A DNA stretch of 64,000 bases. Origin: an uncultured Flavihumibacter sp. Lineage in GTDB: Bacteria; Bacteroidota; Bacteroidia; Chitinophagales; Chitinophagaceae. Shown here one piece after another: positions 9,392-19,614 of this stretch. The first letter of the stretch is position 1; each line of letters starts with the position of its first letter. Below the pieces are notes generated by a model. That model was not told the DNA's origin. It searched no databases and saw nothing but the letters and a program-made list of their open reading frames with translations. The position numbers and the translations under genes are program-made. The stretch lies in assembly GCA_902168105.1 (NCBI GenBank), contig CABHOY010000019.1:62001-126000 (forward strand), read 5' to 3'.

Positions 9392-9823
9392 ATGGATACT
9401 GTTAGAAATATCCTGCAAATAAAAGGGAACCTGGTTTACACAACCTGCATCACATGCAGTGTATACGAAGCACTGGAAGTACTCGAAGAAAAAAATCTAG
9501 GCGCACTTGTAGTAGTAGACGAAAGTGGACAACTGGTAGGAATATTCACTGAACGGGATTATGCACGCAAAGTCATCCTGAAAGGACGCTCCTCTAAAGA
9601 AACACTAGTCAGGGACATTATGACGGATAGCCCGGTATTTGTTACACCTGATACAGAATTAGAATACTGCATGCAATTGATGACGAATAAATTCATCCGC
9701 CATCTCCCCGTTATCGAAAACAATCAATTGACAGGCCTTATCTCCATCGGTGACATCATGAAATATGTCATCAACAACAAAGACTTCATCATTCAGAATC
9801 TGGAGCATTACATCGTCAGCTAA
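9392..9823 (+). CDS. CBS-domain pair protein
   Basis: 143 residues consisting of two CBS motifs (about 10-65, ending GIFTERDYARKV, and 75-130, ending LTGLISIGDIMKYVI). Stand-alone CBS pairs bind adenine nucleotides and act as energy or redox sensors. The signature T/S-x-x-D in both motifs (TERDY, SIGDI) fits ribose/phosphate binding. It is 134 bp upstream of nuoA in the same direction, so it might be co-expressed with complex I, but the gap is large enough for a separate nuo promoter. Confidence 0.85.
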   Translation: MDTVRNILQIKGNLVYTTCITCSVYEALEVLEEKNLGALVVVDESGQLVGIFTERDYARKVILKGRSSKETLVRDIMTDSPVFVTPDTELEYCMQLMTNKFIRHLPVIENNQLTGLISIGDIMKYVINNKDFIIQNLEHYIVS

Positions 9824-9957
9824 GTACATCAGACTGTTTGTACAACTTCTGCGCTATCGTCAGGTATTTGGTACATCAACTGGATTAAGGACCAATTTCT
9901 TTTTATTAAAAAGGAGCGGTTACTCCGTACCCCTCCTCCAGGAAAAAATTTTACGTT

Positions 9958-10392
9958 ATGGGAAACGAACAAAGTATTCCCTTGTGGCCTTTATTGCTCT
10001 ATTCCGGCCTGGTAGTGATACTACTTGCTGCTATCCTTTCTTTGTCCTATATATTAGGTCAACGCCATAATGACCGCGCTACCAATAAACCCTACGAGGG
10101 TGGAATAGAGCAGACAGGCTCCGCACGCATTCGTTTCTCTGTACAATTCTATCTGGTCGCCATGTTATTCGTCATCTTCGACGTGGAGGCCGTTTTCATT
10201 ATGCTCTGGGCGCTCGGCTTCTATGAACTGGGATGGCCCGGGTACGTAGGTGTAGCACTCTTCATCGCACAACTTGTTGTTGTCCTTATATATGAATGGG
10301 GCATCGGCGCCCTCAACATCGGGGCCGATGCTAAAAAAATATTAAAAGCCCATAAACTAAAACAGAAACAAAATGAAATGGTGGCTAAGTAA
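9958..10392 (+). CDS. nuoA: NADH-quinone oxidoreductase subunit A
   Basis: 144 residues, three membrane helices, and the NuoA signature [20 protein letters not shown] followed by [10 protein letters not shown]. It is part of the membrane arm near the quinone site of complex I. First gene of a complete nuo operon. Its 3' end overlaps nuoB by 20 bp, which suggests translational coupling. The C-terminus has an extra lysine-rich tail compared with short NuoA proteins. Confidence 0.95.
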   Translation: MGNEQSIPLWPLLLYSGLVVILLAAILSLSYILGQRHNDRATNKPYEGGIEQTGSARIRFSVQFYLVAMLFVIFDVEAVFIMLWALGFYELGWPGYVGVALFIAQLVVVLIYEWGIGALNIGADAKKILKAHKLKQKQNEMVAK

Positions 10393-11011
10393 AGCAGGCG
10401 ATCAGTCTGGCCATACCTCGGGAAACGGCAGCATGGAAGAAGCTGTTAGCAGAAGTATTATGCTGACCACCGTACAGGATCTCCTGGGATGGGGGCGCAA
10501 AAATTCCATGTGGCCATTCCACTTCGGTTTAAGCTGCTGTTTCGTTGAAATGGCTACCAGCATTACCAGTAAATATGACGTAGCAAGATTCGGGGCTGAG
10601 GTGATTCGTGGTACACCGCGCGAGGCAGACGTCATGGTTATTGCAGGAACCGTCTTCATCAAAATGGTCCCTATTATCAAACGGCTTCACGAACAGATGA
10701 TGGAACCCCGCTGGGTCATATCCATGGGTAGCTGCGCTAACAGCGGCGGCATGTATGATATCTACAGCGTCGTTCAGGGCGTAGATAAATTCCTCCCTGT
10801 TGATGTGTACGTGCCTGGTTGTCCTCCAAGACCCGACGCATTCATGCAGGGCCTGATGCTACTGGCCGACGCAGTTGGCAAGGAAGCCCGTCCGCTCAGC
10901 TGGACCATCGGAGAACAGGGCGTCATCAAACCTCATATGCTTTCGATGAAAGAAGCCAAACGCGAAGAACGCAATAATATGACTTCCTTCCGGGGGGTCG
11001 ATGAAATATAA
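10373..11011 (+). CDS. nuoB: NADH-quinone oxidoreductase subunit B
   Basis: 212 residues. NuoB carries the N2 Fe-S cluster that passes electrons to quinone; the ligands are visible in [10 protein letters not shown] (adjacent cysteines), MGSCANSGG and VPGCPPRPD. The first 30 residues are a variable leader. The start lies inside nuoA. It is followed after 12 bp by nuoCD. Confidence 0.95.
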   Translation: MKWWLSKAGDQSGHTSGNGSMEEAVSRSIMLTTVQDLLGWGRKNSMWPFHFGLSCCFVEMATSITSKYDVARFGAEVIRGTPREADVMVIAGTVFIKMVPIIKRLHEQMMEPRWVISMGSCANSGGMYDIYSVVQGVDKFLPVDVYVPGCPPRPDAFMQGLMLLADAVGKEARPLSWTIGEQGVIKPHMLSMKEAKREERNNMTSFRGVDEI

Positions 11012-11023
11012 AATGGTATAAAT

Positions 11024-12763
11024 ATGCTGGAGACGGATCACATACATACACAACTGATACAGCGCTTCGGCCCGGATGCATTTCAACAGCAAATAACAGC
11101 CGACAGGATACTCACACTATGGACCAGTAAGAGTAACATTGTTTCCATTATTGAATATCTGAAATCAAACAACTTTCCCTTCCTGTATGATCTATGTGGT
11201 ATAGACGAACGGGACCGGGCCGGTAAAGAGAAACTCCCCGTGGCTGATTTTACCATTGTTTATCACCTGTTCTCATTTAAACAAAATGAGTTCGTCCGGC
11301 TTAAAGTTGCATTAACAGGCGAATACCCATCACTGCCTTCCATAACAGCCCTTTTTCCAAATGCCAACTGGTACGAACGCGAGATCTACGATATGTTCGG
11401 CATCCGCTTTGAAGGCCATCCACATCTGACACGCCTCCTGATGCCCCTCACCTGGCAAGGTCACCCCCTCCGAAAAGAATATCCGGCAAGGGCCACAGAA
11501 ATGGGTCCGTTCCGTCTATGGGACGAAAAGCAGGATATTGAACAGGAAGCGCTCCGGTTCAAGCCGGAAGAGTGGGGCATGCAATCGCACAGTGAGGACT
11601 CCGATTTCATGTTCCTTAACATAGGTCCTCAACACCCCGGTACCCACGGCGTACTGCGCATTATCCTGCAACTGGATGGAGAAGAGATCGTGGACGCCGT
11701 TCCCGAGATCGGCTTCCATCACCGTGGTGCTGAAAAAATGGGTGAACGTCAGAGCTGGCACACGTATATCCCTTATACAGATCGTGTAGACTACCTGGGC
11801 GGTGTTATGAACAATCTCGCCTACCTGCTCGCCGTCGAGGAAATGGCCGGTATAAAAGTACCTGAAAGAGTAAAAGTGATCCGGGTCATGCTCTGCGAAT
11901 TATTCCGCATCAACAGTCACCTGGTATGGTTCGGCACCTTCGCACAAGACCTCGGACAACTATCTCCCGTTTTCTACATGTTCACCCAACGGGAAAAGAT
12001 CTTTGATATTATTGAAGCCGTTTGTGGCGACCGTATGCATCCGAACTGGTTCCGCATCGGTGGTGTAGCCCAGGACCTTCCACAGGGATGGGACAGACTG
12101 GTACGCGAATTCATCGTCCACTTTCCAAAAGAACTGAAACAATATAACGACATGGTGCTGCGGAATAGCCTGATAAAGGCCCGTACCAAAGGCATCGGCG
12201 TATACACTCTCGAAGAAGCTATCGAATGGGGCGTGACAGGCCCCGGATTGCGGGCCTGCGGCTTCGAATGGGACTTCCGTAAAAAACGGCCCTATTCAGG
12301 CTATGAAATGTTTGATTTCGATATTCCCATCGCACAGAACGGCGACTGTTACGATCGCTCCGTTGTAAGGGTCGAAGAAATGAGGCAAAGCCTCCGCATC
12401 ATCGAACAATGCCTCAACAATATGCCGGAAGGCGCCTATAAAGCAGACCATCCCCTGACCACTCCCCCCATTAAGAAGCATACCATGCAGGATATTGAAA
12501 CCCTCATTAACCACTTCCTGAATGTGAGCTGGGGTCCTGTTATTCCGCCAGGTGAAGCCATGAGCTGTGTGGAAGCTACCAAAGGCGCCAATAGCTACTA
12601 CCTGGTCAGCGATGGCAACACATCTTCTTACCGTACGCGCATCCGCACCCCGTCATTTGCTCATATGCAGATGATACCATACATCAGTAAAGGTTATACA
12701 GTGGCAGACCTCCTTTCCATCCTGGGAAGCGTGGATTATGTACTGGCAGACATAGACAGATAG
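11024..12763 (+). CDS. nuoCD: NADH-quinone oxidoreductase fused subunit C/D
   Basis: 579 residues fusing NuoC (about 1-185, with [17 protein letters not shown] and [10 protein letters not shown]) to NuoD (about 195-579, with [32 protein letters not shown] and C-terminal [11 protein letters not shown]). The two form part of the peripheral arm, and NuoD helps form the quinone pocket next to NuoB. Fusion of C and D is also known from enterobacteria and is usual in a number of Bacteroidota. The stop TAG overlaps a possible GTG start of nuoE. Confidence 0.95.
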   Translation: MLETDHIHTQLIQRFGPDAFQQQITADRILTLWTSKSNIVSIIEYLKSNNFPFLYDLCGIDERDRAGKEKLPVADFTIVYHLFSFKQNEFVRLKVALTGEYPSLPSITALFPNANWYEREIYDMFGIRFEGHPHLTRLLMPLTWQGHPLRKEYPARATEMGPFRLWDEKQDIEQEALRFKPEEWGMQSHSEDSDFMFLNIGPQHPGTHGVLRIILQLDGEEIVDAVPEIGFHHRGAEKMGERQSWHTYIPYTDRVDYLGGVMNNLAYLLAVEEMAGIKVPERVKVIRVMLCELFRINSHLVWFGTFAQDLGQLSPVFYMFTQREKIFDIIEAVCGDRMHPNWFRIGGVAQDLPQGWDRLVREFIVHFPKELKQYNDMVLRNSLIKARTKGIGVYTLEEAIEWGVTGPGLRACGFEWDFRKKRPYSGYEMFDFDIPIAQNGDCYDRSVVRVEEMRQSLRIIEQCLNNMPEGAYKADHPLTTPPIKKHTMQDIETLINHFLNVSWGPVIPPGEAMSCVEATKGANSYYLVSDGNTSSYRTRIRTPSFAHMQMIPYISKGYTVADLLSILGSVDYVLADIDR

Positions 12764-12777
12764 TGAAATCAAATATT

Positions 12778-13242
12778 ATGCTTACAGCAACAGAAAAAAA
12801 AGAAATAGATCACGAAATAAGCCTGGTGCCTTTCAAAAAGGCGTCAGTCATAGAAGCTTTGAAGATCGTTCAGCAGCACCGCGGATGGATCAGTGATGAA
12901 AGTGTTGAAGCAATTGCAGCCTATCTGGAAATAAGCCCTGCTGAAGTAGACAGTGTAGCTACTTTCTATAATCTCATCTTCCGCAGACCCGTTGGCAGAC
13001 ATGTCATCCTCATATGCGACAGCATCTCCTGTTATGTAATGGGATACCGCCCGTTGCGTAAAGCACTGGAAGAAAAGCTGCAGCTCCAGATGGGAGAAAC
13101 AAGTGCCGACGATCGTTTTACACTATTACCAAACGTCTGCCTCGGTTGTTGTGATCGTGCACCGGCACTGATGATAGATAAAGATCTGTACACAGATGTG
13201 GAGCCTGCAATGCTCGACGATATCTTTAAAAAATATACATAA
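12778..13242 (+). CDS. nuoE: NADH-quinone oxidoreductase subunit E
   Basis: Thioredoxin-like subunit holding the N1a [2Fe-2S] cluster. Cysteine ligands are seen in CDSISCYVMG and LPNVCLGCCDRAPALM. The helical N-terminal half has SVATFYNLIFRRPVG. I chose the ATG at 12778 (154 residues); an in-frame GTG at 12763 that overlaps the nuoCD stop would add five residues and cannot be excluded. nuoF starts 4 bp after the stop. Confidence 0.93.
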   Translation: MLTATEKKEIDHEISLVPFKKASVIEALKIVQQHRGWISDESVEAIAAYLEISPAEVDSVATFYNLIFRRPVGRHVILICDSISCYVMGYRPLRKALEEKLQLQMGETSADDRFTLLPNVCLGCCDRAPALMIDKDLYTDVEPAMLDDIFKKYT

Positions 13243-13246
13243 TAAA

Positions 13247-14521
13247 ATGGAACGCCCGCTTACAAGCAACATTCATCCGAACCGTCCGGCACTTACCCTG
13301 AAGGAATATGAAATGACCGGTGGATATGCAGCCCTGCGCAAAGTGTGCAGCGGGATGTCGCCTGCCGCTGTTCAGAAGCTGGTAGCGGACAGTAATCTGA
13401 AAGGACGTGGTGGCGCAGGTTTTAATACGGGTATAAAATGGAGCTTCGTCCCCATGGGCGATGATGCCCCCCACCCTAAATATCTTATCTGTAACGCGGA
13501 CGAAATGGAACCTGGCACCTTCAAAGACAGGTTATTACTGGAAGGTAATCCGCATCAGCTGCTGGAAGGAATGATACTGGCTGCCTACGCCATCCAGGCG
13601 GAAGTCTCTTACGTATTCCTCCGCTGGGCCTATCATAAGGCGGCGGAAGTGATACGCAAAAGCATCCAGGAGGCATATGATGCCGGCTACCTTGGAAAAG
13701 ATATCCTGGGAAGTGGCTTTCATCTTGACATGCACCTGCATACCGGAGTTGGCCGTTATATGTGTGGAGAAGAAACTGCTTTGCTGAATGCATTAGAAGG
13801 AAAACGCGCCACGCCACGGGCTAAACCTCCCTTCCCGCAGATCAGCGGCCTGTTTGGCAAGCCTACTATCGTGAATAATGTAGAAACACTTTGTTGCATA
13901 TCCCATATCGTCAACAATGGCGCTGACTGGTTTAAAGGATTAAGTTATAGCGAAGATAGCGGCACTAAACTATATGGCGTAAGCGGCAAAGTAAAAAGAC
14001 CAGGCACCTGGGAGCTTCCCATGGGTATTACCATGCGTGAGCTGATCGAAGAGCACGCAGGTGGTATGAAAGATGGTGTAGAGCTAAGAGGCGTATTGCC
14101 AGGCGGTGCATCGACAGACTTTCTGACCACGCAACACCTGGACATCAAACTGGATTACAAATCTGTTGCAGCAGCCGGTAGCCGTTTAGGCACAGGCACC
14201 ATGATAGTGATGGATAGCAGTACCTGCCCCGTCGGATTCGTGCACAACCTCCAGCATTTCTTTGCACAGGAAAGCTGCGGATTCTGCACTCCCTGTCGTG
14301 AAGGCCTGCCCTGGGTAGAAAAGATATTGTGGTCGCTCGAAAAAGGAGAAGGAAAACCGGAAGACCTTGAGCTGCTGCAAATGCACACGCAACTCCTCGG
14401 TCCGGGTAACACCTTCTGTGCGCTGGCGCCAGGTGCGATGGAGCCATTGCAGAGCGCTTTAAAATATTTTCACGACGATTTCGAAAAACATATTCAACAT
14501 AAAAAATGTCCGTACGATTAA
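13247..14521 (+). CDS. nuoF: NADH-quinone oxidoreductase subunit F
   Basis: 424 residues from the ATG at 13247; a GTG-initiated frame from 13196 would run into nuoE and is unlikely. NADH/FMN-binding subunit. The glycine-rich loop GRGGAGFNTGIKWSF, the FMN-region ICNADEMEPGTFKDR, and the N3 cluster ligands ESCGFCTPCREG plus a distal cysteine (NTFCALAPGA) are present. It works with NuoE and NuoG to oxidise NADH at the tip of the peripheral arm. Confidence 0.95.
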   Translation: MERPLTSNIHPNRPALTLKEYEMTGGYAALRKVCSGMSPAAVQKLVADSNLKGRGGAGFNTGIKWSFVPMGDDAPHPKYLICNADEMEPGTFKDRLLLEGNPHQLLEGMILAAYAIQAEVSYVFLRWAYHKAAEVIRKSIQEAYDAGYLGKDILGSGFHLDMHLHTGVGRYMCGEETALLNALEGKRATPRAKPPFPQISGLFGKPTIVNNVETLCCISHIVNNGADWFKGLSYSEDSGTKLYGVSGKVKRPGTWELPMGITMRELIEEHAGGMKDGVELRGVLPGGASTDFLTTQHLDIKLDYKSVAAAGSRLGTGTMIVMDSSTCPVGFVHNLQHFFAQESCGFCTPCREGLPWVEKILWSLEKGEGKPEDLELLQMHTQLLGPGNTFCALAPGAMEPLQSALKYFHDDFEKHIQHKKCPYD

Positions 14522-14549
14522 CGAAGAATAGTATAAACACATCTTCACC

Positions 14550-17258
14550 ATGCCTACAATTTATATTGATAACAAACCTTTCGATGTAAAGGCAGGCAAG
14601 AACCTGTTGGAAGCCTGTCTTAGCCTCGGTCTTGATCTGCCTTATTTCTGCTGGCACCCCGCCATGGGAAGCATCGGCGCTTGTCGCCAGTGTGCGATCA
14701 AAGTATTTAAAGACGAAGAAGATACCCGTGGCCGGATCATGATGAGCTGCATGGAGGGTGTAAAAGATGGTATGCGCATCTCTGTAGAAGATGATGCAGC
14801 CAAAGCATTCCGCGCCCAGGTGGTAGAATGGCTCATGACCAATCACCCGCATGATTGCCCTGTATGCGACGAAGGCGGCAGCTGCCACCTCCAGGACATC
14901 ACTGTCATGACAGGACATAACTACCGGCGCTACGAGTTTAAAAAACGTACCTATCCTAATCAGTACCTGGGACCTCTCATCAATCATGAGATGAACCGAT
15001 GCATCCAGTGTTACCGCTGCGTGCGTTACTATCGTGATTATGCTGGTGGAAAAGACCTCAACGTTTTTGCCGCACATAACCACGTTTATTTTGGCAGGGA
15101 AAAAGATGGCGTACTACAAAGCCCTTTTAGCGGCAACCTCGTAGAAGTGTGTCCTACAGGCGTTTTCACAGACAAGACATTAAAAGAGCATTATACCCGT
15201 AAATGGGACCTCACAAATGCGCCCACCGTTTGTCAGCATTGCAGTCTTGGCTGTAATACAATCTCCGGTGAACGTTATGGTAAATTACGCAATGTTGTAA
15301 ACCGGTATAACAGTGAAGTGAACGGCTATTTCCTGTGCGACAAAGGACGCTTCGGATATGAGTTTGTGAACAGTGAGAACCGCATTACGCAGCCGCTTAT
15401 CCGGAACCGTACAATAGAAGCAGCCGGACATGATGCCGTGATGCAACACGTGCGCACTTTAGTATCAGGGCATACACTGATAGGCATTGGTTCTCCGAGG
15501 GCTTCCCTTGAAAGCAATTTCACACTCATGGAACTGGTGGGTAAAGAGAACTTCTACCAGGGGATAACGGACGATCTGGTATACATCGAACAAAAAATAG
15601 TGGACATCCTGCAATCCGGGACTATCCACACCCCTTCCCTGAAAGAGATTGAACAGGCAGATGCCGTTCTTGTATTGGGTGAAGATATCTGGAACACAGC
15701 CCCGGTAATGGCGCTGGCAGTACGCCAGTCAGTCATGAAGACGGCAGCCACCCATTCCACAGAACAGGTGCCGCTCCCTGCATGGCATGATAACGCGGTG
15801 AAAGAACTGATGCAGGAAGACAAAGGATTTCTGGCAAACATTACGCTACTGCCTTCTCCGTTTGATGAGATATCCACGGTGACAATGAATGCAGCCCCTG
15901 ATGATATCGCAAGATTAGGGTTTGCGATCGCACATATACTAAATCCATCCCTGCCTGAAGTACCTAATGCAAGTGAAGCGCTTATCAATCATGCTACCAA
16001 CATCAGCAAAGCCCTGCAGCAGGCAAAACATCCCGTGATCATTACCGGTACTTCCTGCTGGAGCAATGCCTTGATAAGAGCTGCGTTTGATATTGCCGCA
16101 GCTTTGGACATGAATGAAAAGAAGGCAGGACTGGCATTCGTAATGCAGGAATCTAACAGCATGGGGCTTGCAATGATGCGGGCGTCTTCTTTCGACAGGG
16201 TGGTCGCCAACGTACGGAACGCGGCCAATGTAACAGCTATCATCCTCGAAAATGATCTGTATCGATATATACCGGCTGGTGAAGTAGATGCTTTCTTCAG
16301 CAGGTGCAAAAATATTATCGTACTTGATACTTTACACAACCGCACTACGGAGAAAGCGCATGTGCTCATCCCTGCGGCAACCTTCGCTGAAGGGGATGGT
16401 ACTTTCGTGAATAACGAAGCACGCGCACAACGTAGTTCCCAGGTGTTCATGCCTGCCAACAAAGAGATTAAAGAAAGCTTTAAATGGCTATCGGACATTA
16501 AATCGTCAATGACCATTACTGCTAATGGCCACGACAAGCATCCGGACGACCTGATGCTGGCCCTGGAGAGCAAATTGCCGCAGTTCGCAGGCGTATCCAG
16601 GGTGGCGCCACCACATGACTATCGTGTGCATGGGGCCCGTATTCCACGCGAATCACATCGTTACAGCGGCCGTACTGCAATGCTGGCCAACATGACGGTA
16701 AGCGAGCCTCAACCGCTGCAGGATGATGATTCATCATTGTCTTATACAATGGAAGGATACAGGGGAATGCCCCCATCGCCGCTCATTCCTTTCTTCTGGG
16801 CGCCAGGGTGGAATTCCTGTCAATCGGTGAATAAATATCAACAGGAAACCGGAGGCTCGTTAAAAGGCGGAGATCCCGGCGTCCGGTTATTTGAGCAGAC
16901 CACTGCCGCACCCGTTTTCTCAAAGGATATACCTGACGCATATACTCCGAGGCCCGGCAAATGGATGCTGCTACCACAATATCATCTCTTCGGTTCCGGT
17001 GAACTGAGCGTATATACAAAGGGAATTGCATCCCTTTCTCCCGAACCTTACATCTCCTTATCAAAACGTGATGCAGAAATGTCCCGTCTGAACAATGGAG
17101 ATCCTGTTAATGTAAAGACCAATGGAAAAACATACGCATTCCCGCTTTCTGTCAATGAATCATTACCTGATGGCATCATGCTGCTGCCGGCAGGGCTGAC
17201 AGGATTGGAAGCACAGGACTGGGGGGCATGGGTGAACATCTCAACTGTAATTGTATGA
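14550..17258 (+). CDS. nuoG: NADH-quinone oxidoreductase subunit G
   Basis: 902 residues. N-terminal [2Fe-2S] ferredoxin domain (LPYFCWHPAMGSIGACRQC), then the His-Cys3 site (HPHDCPVCDEGGSCH), a 4Fe-4S site (MNRCIQCYRCVRYYRDY, with VCPTG), and the molybdopterin-oxidoreductase-like site CQHCSLGCNT that binds the extra cluster N7. The C-terminal two thirds are the Moco-like fold without cofactor. The stop codon overlaps the nuoH start (ATGA). Confidence 0.95.
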   Translation: MPTIYIDNKPFDVKAGKNLLEACLSLGLDLPYFCWHPAMGSIGACRQCAIKVFKDEEDTRGRIMMSCMEGVKDGMRISVEDDAAKAFRAQVVEWLMTNHPHDCPVCDEGGSCHLQDITVMTGHNYRRYEFKKRTYPNQYLGPLINHEMNRCIQCYRCVRYYRDYAGGKDLNVFAAHNHVYFGREKDGVLQSPFSGNLVEVCPTGVFTDKTLKEHYTRKWDLTNAPTVCQHCSLGCNTISGERYGKLRNVVNRYNSEVNGYFLCDKGRFGYEFVNSENRITQPLIRNRTIEAAGHDAVMQHVRTLVSGHTLIGIGSPRASLESNFTLMELVGKENFYQGITDDLVYIEQKIVDILQSGTIHTPSLKEIEQADAVLVLGEDIWNTAPVMALAVRQSVMKTAATHSTEQVPLPAWHDNAVKELMQEDKGFLANITLLPSPFDEISTVTMNAAPDDIARLGFAIAHILNPSLPEVPNASEALINHATNISKALQQAKHPVIITGTSCWSNALIRAAFDIAAALDMNEKKAGLAFVMQESNSMGLAMMRASSFDRVVANVRNAANVTAIILENDLYRYIPAGEVDAFFSRCKNIIVLDTLHNRTTEKAHVLIPAATFAEGDGTFVNNEARAQRSSQVFMPANKEIKESFKWLSDIKSSMTITANGHDKHPDDLMLALESKLPQFAGVSRVAPPHDYRVHGARIPRESHRYSGRTAMLANMTVSEPQPLQDDDSSLSYTMEGYRGMPPSPLIPFFWAPGWNSCQSVNKYQQETGGSLKGGDPGVRLFEQTTAAPVFSKDIPDAYTPRPGKWMLLPQYHLFGSGELSVYTKGIASLSPEPYISLSKRDAEMSRLNNGDPVNVKTNGKTYAFPLSVNESLPDGIMLLPAGLTGLEAQDWGAWVNISTVIV

Positions 17259-18211
17259 CTGTAATGCAACACATATGGATCGTTCTGGGCGTACTCTTTG
17301 TATTCCTGAACATTGCCGCAGGGCTCATCTGGGTGGAACGCAGATTGCTCGCTATGTGGCAGGACAGGTTGGGACCTAACCGCGCCGGACCACTGGGACT
17401 TTTTATTGTACTGGCGGATACATTGAAGCTATTCTTCAAGGAAGACTGGATCCCGCCATTCGCAGACAAGTGGGTATTTATTCTCGCTCCCGCTATAGTA
17501 GTAGCCAGTGTACTAATGGGGCTTGCCATTGTTCCTTTTGCACCGGGCATTGTTGTGGCGGACCTGAATGTCGGACTGATGTTCTTCCTGGCCATGTCTT
17601 CGCTGGGTGTATACAGCATCGTACTGGGAGGATGGGCTTCTAACAATAAATATTCCCTGCTGGGCGCACTGCGTGGCGCTTCACAGATGATCGCATATGA
17701 AGTGTTCATGGGCCTTTCCCTCATGGGCGTAGTGATGCTAAGTAAGTCTTTTAACCTGACAGACATTGTAGCGGCACAGGAGAACATGTGGTTTATTGTA
17801 ACACAGCCTGTGGGTTTCGTTATCTTCTTTATTGCAGGCCTTGCGGAAACACACCGCCTGCCCTTCGATATTCCCGAAGCAGAAAGTGAACTGATAGCAG
17901 GGTTCCACTCAGAATATTCAGGTATGAAATTCGGGATGTTCTTTATCGGTGAATACCTCGGTATTTCACTGATCTCCGCAATGACTGTTACACTCTTTTT
18001 CGGCGGATGGCTTGGGCCTGCATTCCTCCCTCCCGTTGTATGGTTCTTCCTCAAAACATTTGTATTCATCGGCATTTTCATCCTGATGCGCGCTTCATTG
18101 CCACGCCCCCGGTATGATCAGCTGATAGGCTACGGATGGAAACTGCTGTTGCCCCTGGTGCTGCTTAACCTGTTAGTCACCGGCGCAATAGCACTCTGGC
18201 TTAGATCTTAA
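17255..18211 (+). CDS. nuoH: NADH-quinone oxidoreductase subunit H
   Basis: About 318 residues, eight membrane helices. Signatures: [34 protein letters not shown], and [28 protein letters not shown], the acidic loop facing the quinone tunnel. The start ATG at 17255 overlaps the nuoG stop in an ATGA; an upstream in-frame ATG at 17228 lies inside nuoG and is less likely. Confidence 0.95.
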   Translation: MTVMQHIWIVLGVLFVFLNIAAGLIWVERRLLAMWQDRLGPNRAGPLGLFIVLADTLKLFFKEDWIPPFADKWVFILAPAIVVASVLMGLAIVPFAPGIVVADLNVGLMFFLAMSSLGVYSIVLGGWASNNKYSLLGALRGASQMIAYEVFMGLSLMGVVMLSKSFNLTDIVAAQENMWFIVTQPVGFVIFFIAGLAETHRLPFDIPEAESELIAGFHSEYSGMKFGMFFIGEYLGISLISAMTVTLFFGGWLGPAFLPPVVWFFLKTFVFIGIFILMRASLPRPRYDQLIGYGWKLLLPLVLLNLLVTGAIALWLRS

Positions 18212-18237
18212 ATGACGATAACATAAAATTGATAACA

Positions 18238-18753
18238 ATGATTAGTCACCTGCGTACAATGTGGTTGGTTTTCATCCACCTCTTCAAGAAGAAGGTCACT
18301 ATCGAATACCCTGAACAAAGAGTAGCGCTGCCACCGCGTTGGCGGGGACGTATTGTACTGACTAAAGACCCGGATGGCGGTGAGCGCTGTGTAGGTTGTT
18401 ACCTGTGTGCTGCTGCGTGCCCGGTGGATTGCATCGCCCTGCAGGCGACGGAAACGGAGGAAGGACGCCGGTATCCGGAATTCTTCCGCATTAATTTCTC
18501 CCGTTGCATTTTCTGCGGATATTGTGAAGAGGCATGCCCCACCTACGCTATTCAGCTTATTCCCGATTTCGAGATGGCGGAGTATAAACGCCAGGACCTC
18601 GTGTATGAAAAAGAAGACCTGCTTATCGATAGCCAGGGGAAATACCCCGGTTACAACTTCTACAATGTAGCCGGTCTTGATGCAGGCGTGAAAGAAAAAG
18701 GTAAGGGAAAAGACGAAGAAAAACCTGTAGATGTAAAAAGCTTATTACCCTGA
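18238..18753 (+). CDS. nuoI: NADH-quinone oxidoreductase subunit I
   Basis: 171 residues from the ATG at 18238. Two 4Fe-4S motifs, [15 protein letters not shown] and [12 protein letters not shown], for clusters N6a and N6b between NuoG and NuoB. An N-terminal amphipathic helix ([19 protein letters not shown]) contacts the membrane. The C-terminus carries a charged lysine/glutamate tail ([11 protein letters not shown]) that is longer than in enterobacteria. Confidence 0.95.
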   Translation: MISHLRTMWLVFIHLFKKKVTIEYPEQRVALPPRWRGRIVLTKDPDGGERCVGCYLCAAACPVDCIALQATETEEGRRYPEFFRINFSRCIFCGYCEEACPTYAIQLIPDFEMAEYKRQDLVYEKEDLLIDSQGKYPGYNFYNVAGLDAGVKEKGKGKDEEKPVDVKSLLP

Positions 18754-18766
18754 AAACATACAAGAT

Positions 18767-19300
18767 ATGTCGCTGGTCTTTTATATATCATCATTCGTTG
18801 CGATCCTGGCTACCATTATGGTGATCACCCGTCATGATCCTATCCATGCACTATTGTACCTGGTAGCCTCCTTTCTGGCTATTGCCGTCACGTTCCTTTC
18901 GCTCGGAGCTCCTTTCGCTGCCGCATTGGAAGTGATCGTGTATGCAGGCGCTATTATCGTGCTTTTCATCTTTGTGGTGATGATGCTCAATCTCGGCAAG
19001 GAAACGGCTAACCAGGAAAAGGAGTGGCTGCGATTGCGGGTATGGCTGGGCCCATCTATACTGGTACTGGTATTACTGGCAGAGATGATCGTGGTACTGT
19101 TGCAACCGCAGCCCACCGCTATGCCGGCTGCTGTAGTGACGCCACGCGAGGTATCGCTATCGCTGTACGGAGAATACATCATTGCCGTAGAGCTGGTGGG
19201 ATTCCTGTTGATGACGGGCATTGTAGGCGCCGCACATATCGGTAAGCACAAGAAAAAGAACCTGCACAGATATCTTCAAACATATCCAAACCTGAACTGA
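18767..19300 (+). CDS. nuoJ: NADH-quinone oxidoreductase subunit J
   Basis: 177 residues with five membrane helices. The TMH3 signature [20 protein letters not shown], which contains a pi-bulge in known structures, and N-terminal [11 protein letters not shown] are present. The last base of the stop codon is the first base of the nuoK ATG. The C-terminal [10 protein letters not shown] tail is basic. Confidence 0.95.
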   Translation: MSLVFYISSFVAILATIMVITRHDPIHALLYLVASFLAIAVTFLSLGAPFAAALEVIVYAGAIIVLFIFVVMMLNLGKETANQEKEWLRLRVWLGPSILVLVLLAEMIVVLLQPQPTAMPAAVVTPREVSLSLYGEYIIAVELVGFLLMTGIVGAAHIGKHKKKNLHRYLQTYPNLN

Positions 19301-19608
19301 TGTCAACTGTTCACGCACATACCGTCTTAATAGTCGCCGCAATCCTGTTTGTTCTGGGACTGGCAGGCGTACTCACAAGGAAGAACATCATCTTCATGCT
19401 GATCTCCATTGAGATCATGCTCAATGCCGCCGGACTTGCCTTTGTGGCTGCAGGCGCGCGCTGGCAGCAAGCGGATGGACAGATCATGTACCTGTTCATC
19501 CTGGCCATGGCAGCAGCAGAAGTGTCAGTCGCACTGGCCCTGGTGTTACAGATCCAGCATCAGCACAAGACCCTGGATGTTGAACAGCTTACAGCACTAA
19601 AAGATTAA
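19300..19608 (+). CDS. nuoK: NADH-quinone oxidoreductase subunit K
   Basis: 102 residues with three helices. It has the two buried glutamates of the proton path ([11 protein letters not shown] and [13 protein letters not shown]) and the usual family length. It overlaps nuoJ by one base; nuoL follows after 6 bp. Confidence 0.95.
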   Translation: MSTVHAHTVLIVAAILFVLGLAGVLTRKNIIFMLISIEIMLNAAGLAFVAAGARWQQADGQIMYLFILAMAAAEVSVALALVLQIQHQHKTLDVEQLTALKD

Positions 19609-19614
19609 GTTTTT

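Noticed and set aside
9824-9957. TTTG/TAnnTTTG promoter in front of nuoA
   Set aside because: A TTTG and a downstream TATTTGG are present, but the second does not fit the TAnnTTTG consensus, so I do not call a promoter.
13196-13246. GTG start for nuoF inside nuoE
   Set aside because: The ATG at 13247 fits the family start and leaves the usual short gap; the extension is just the nuoE 3' end in another frame.
14145-15083. Open frame of 312 codons antisense to nuoF/nuoG
   Set aside because: It lies wholly opposite well-conserved nuo genes, has no recognisable domain and an unnatural composition. It is a shadow of codon bias in the sense strand, as are the other long antisense frames at 15554-18081.
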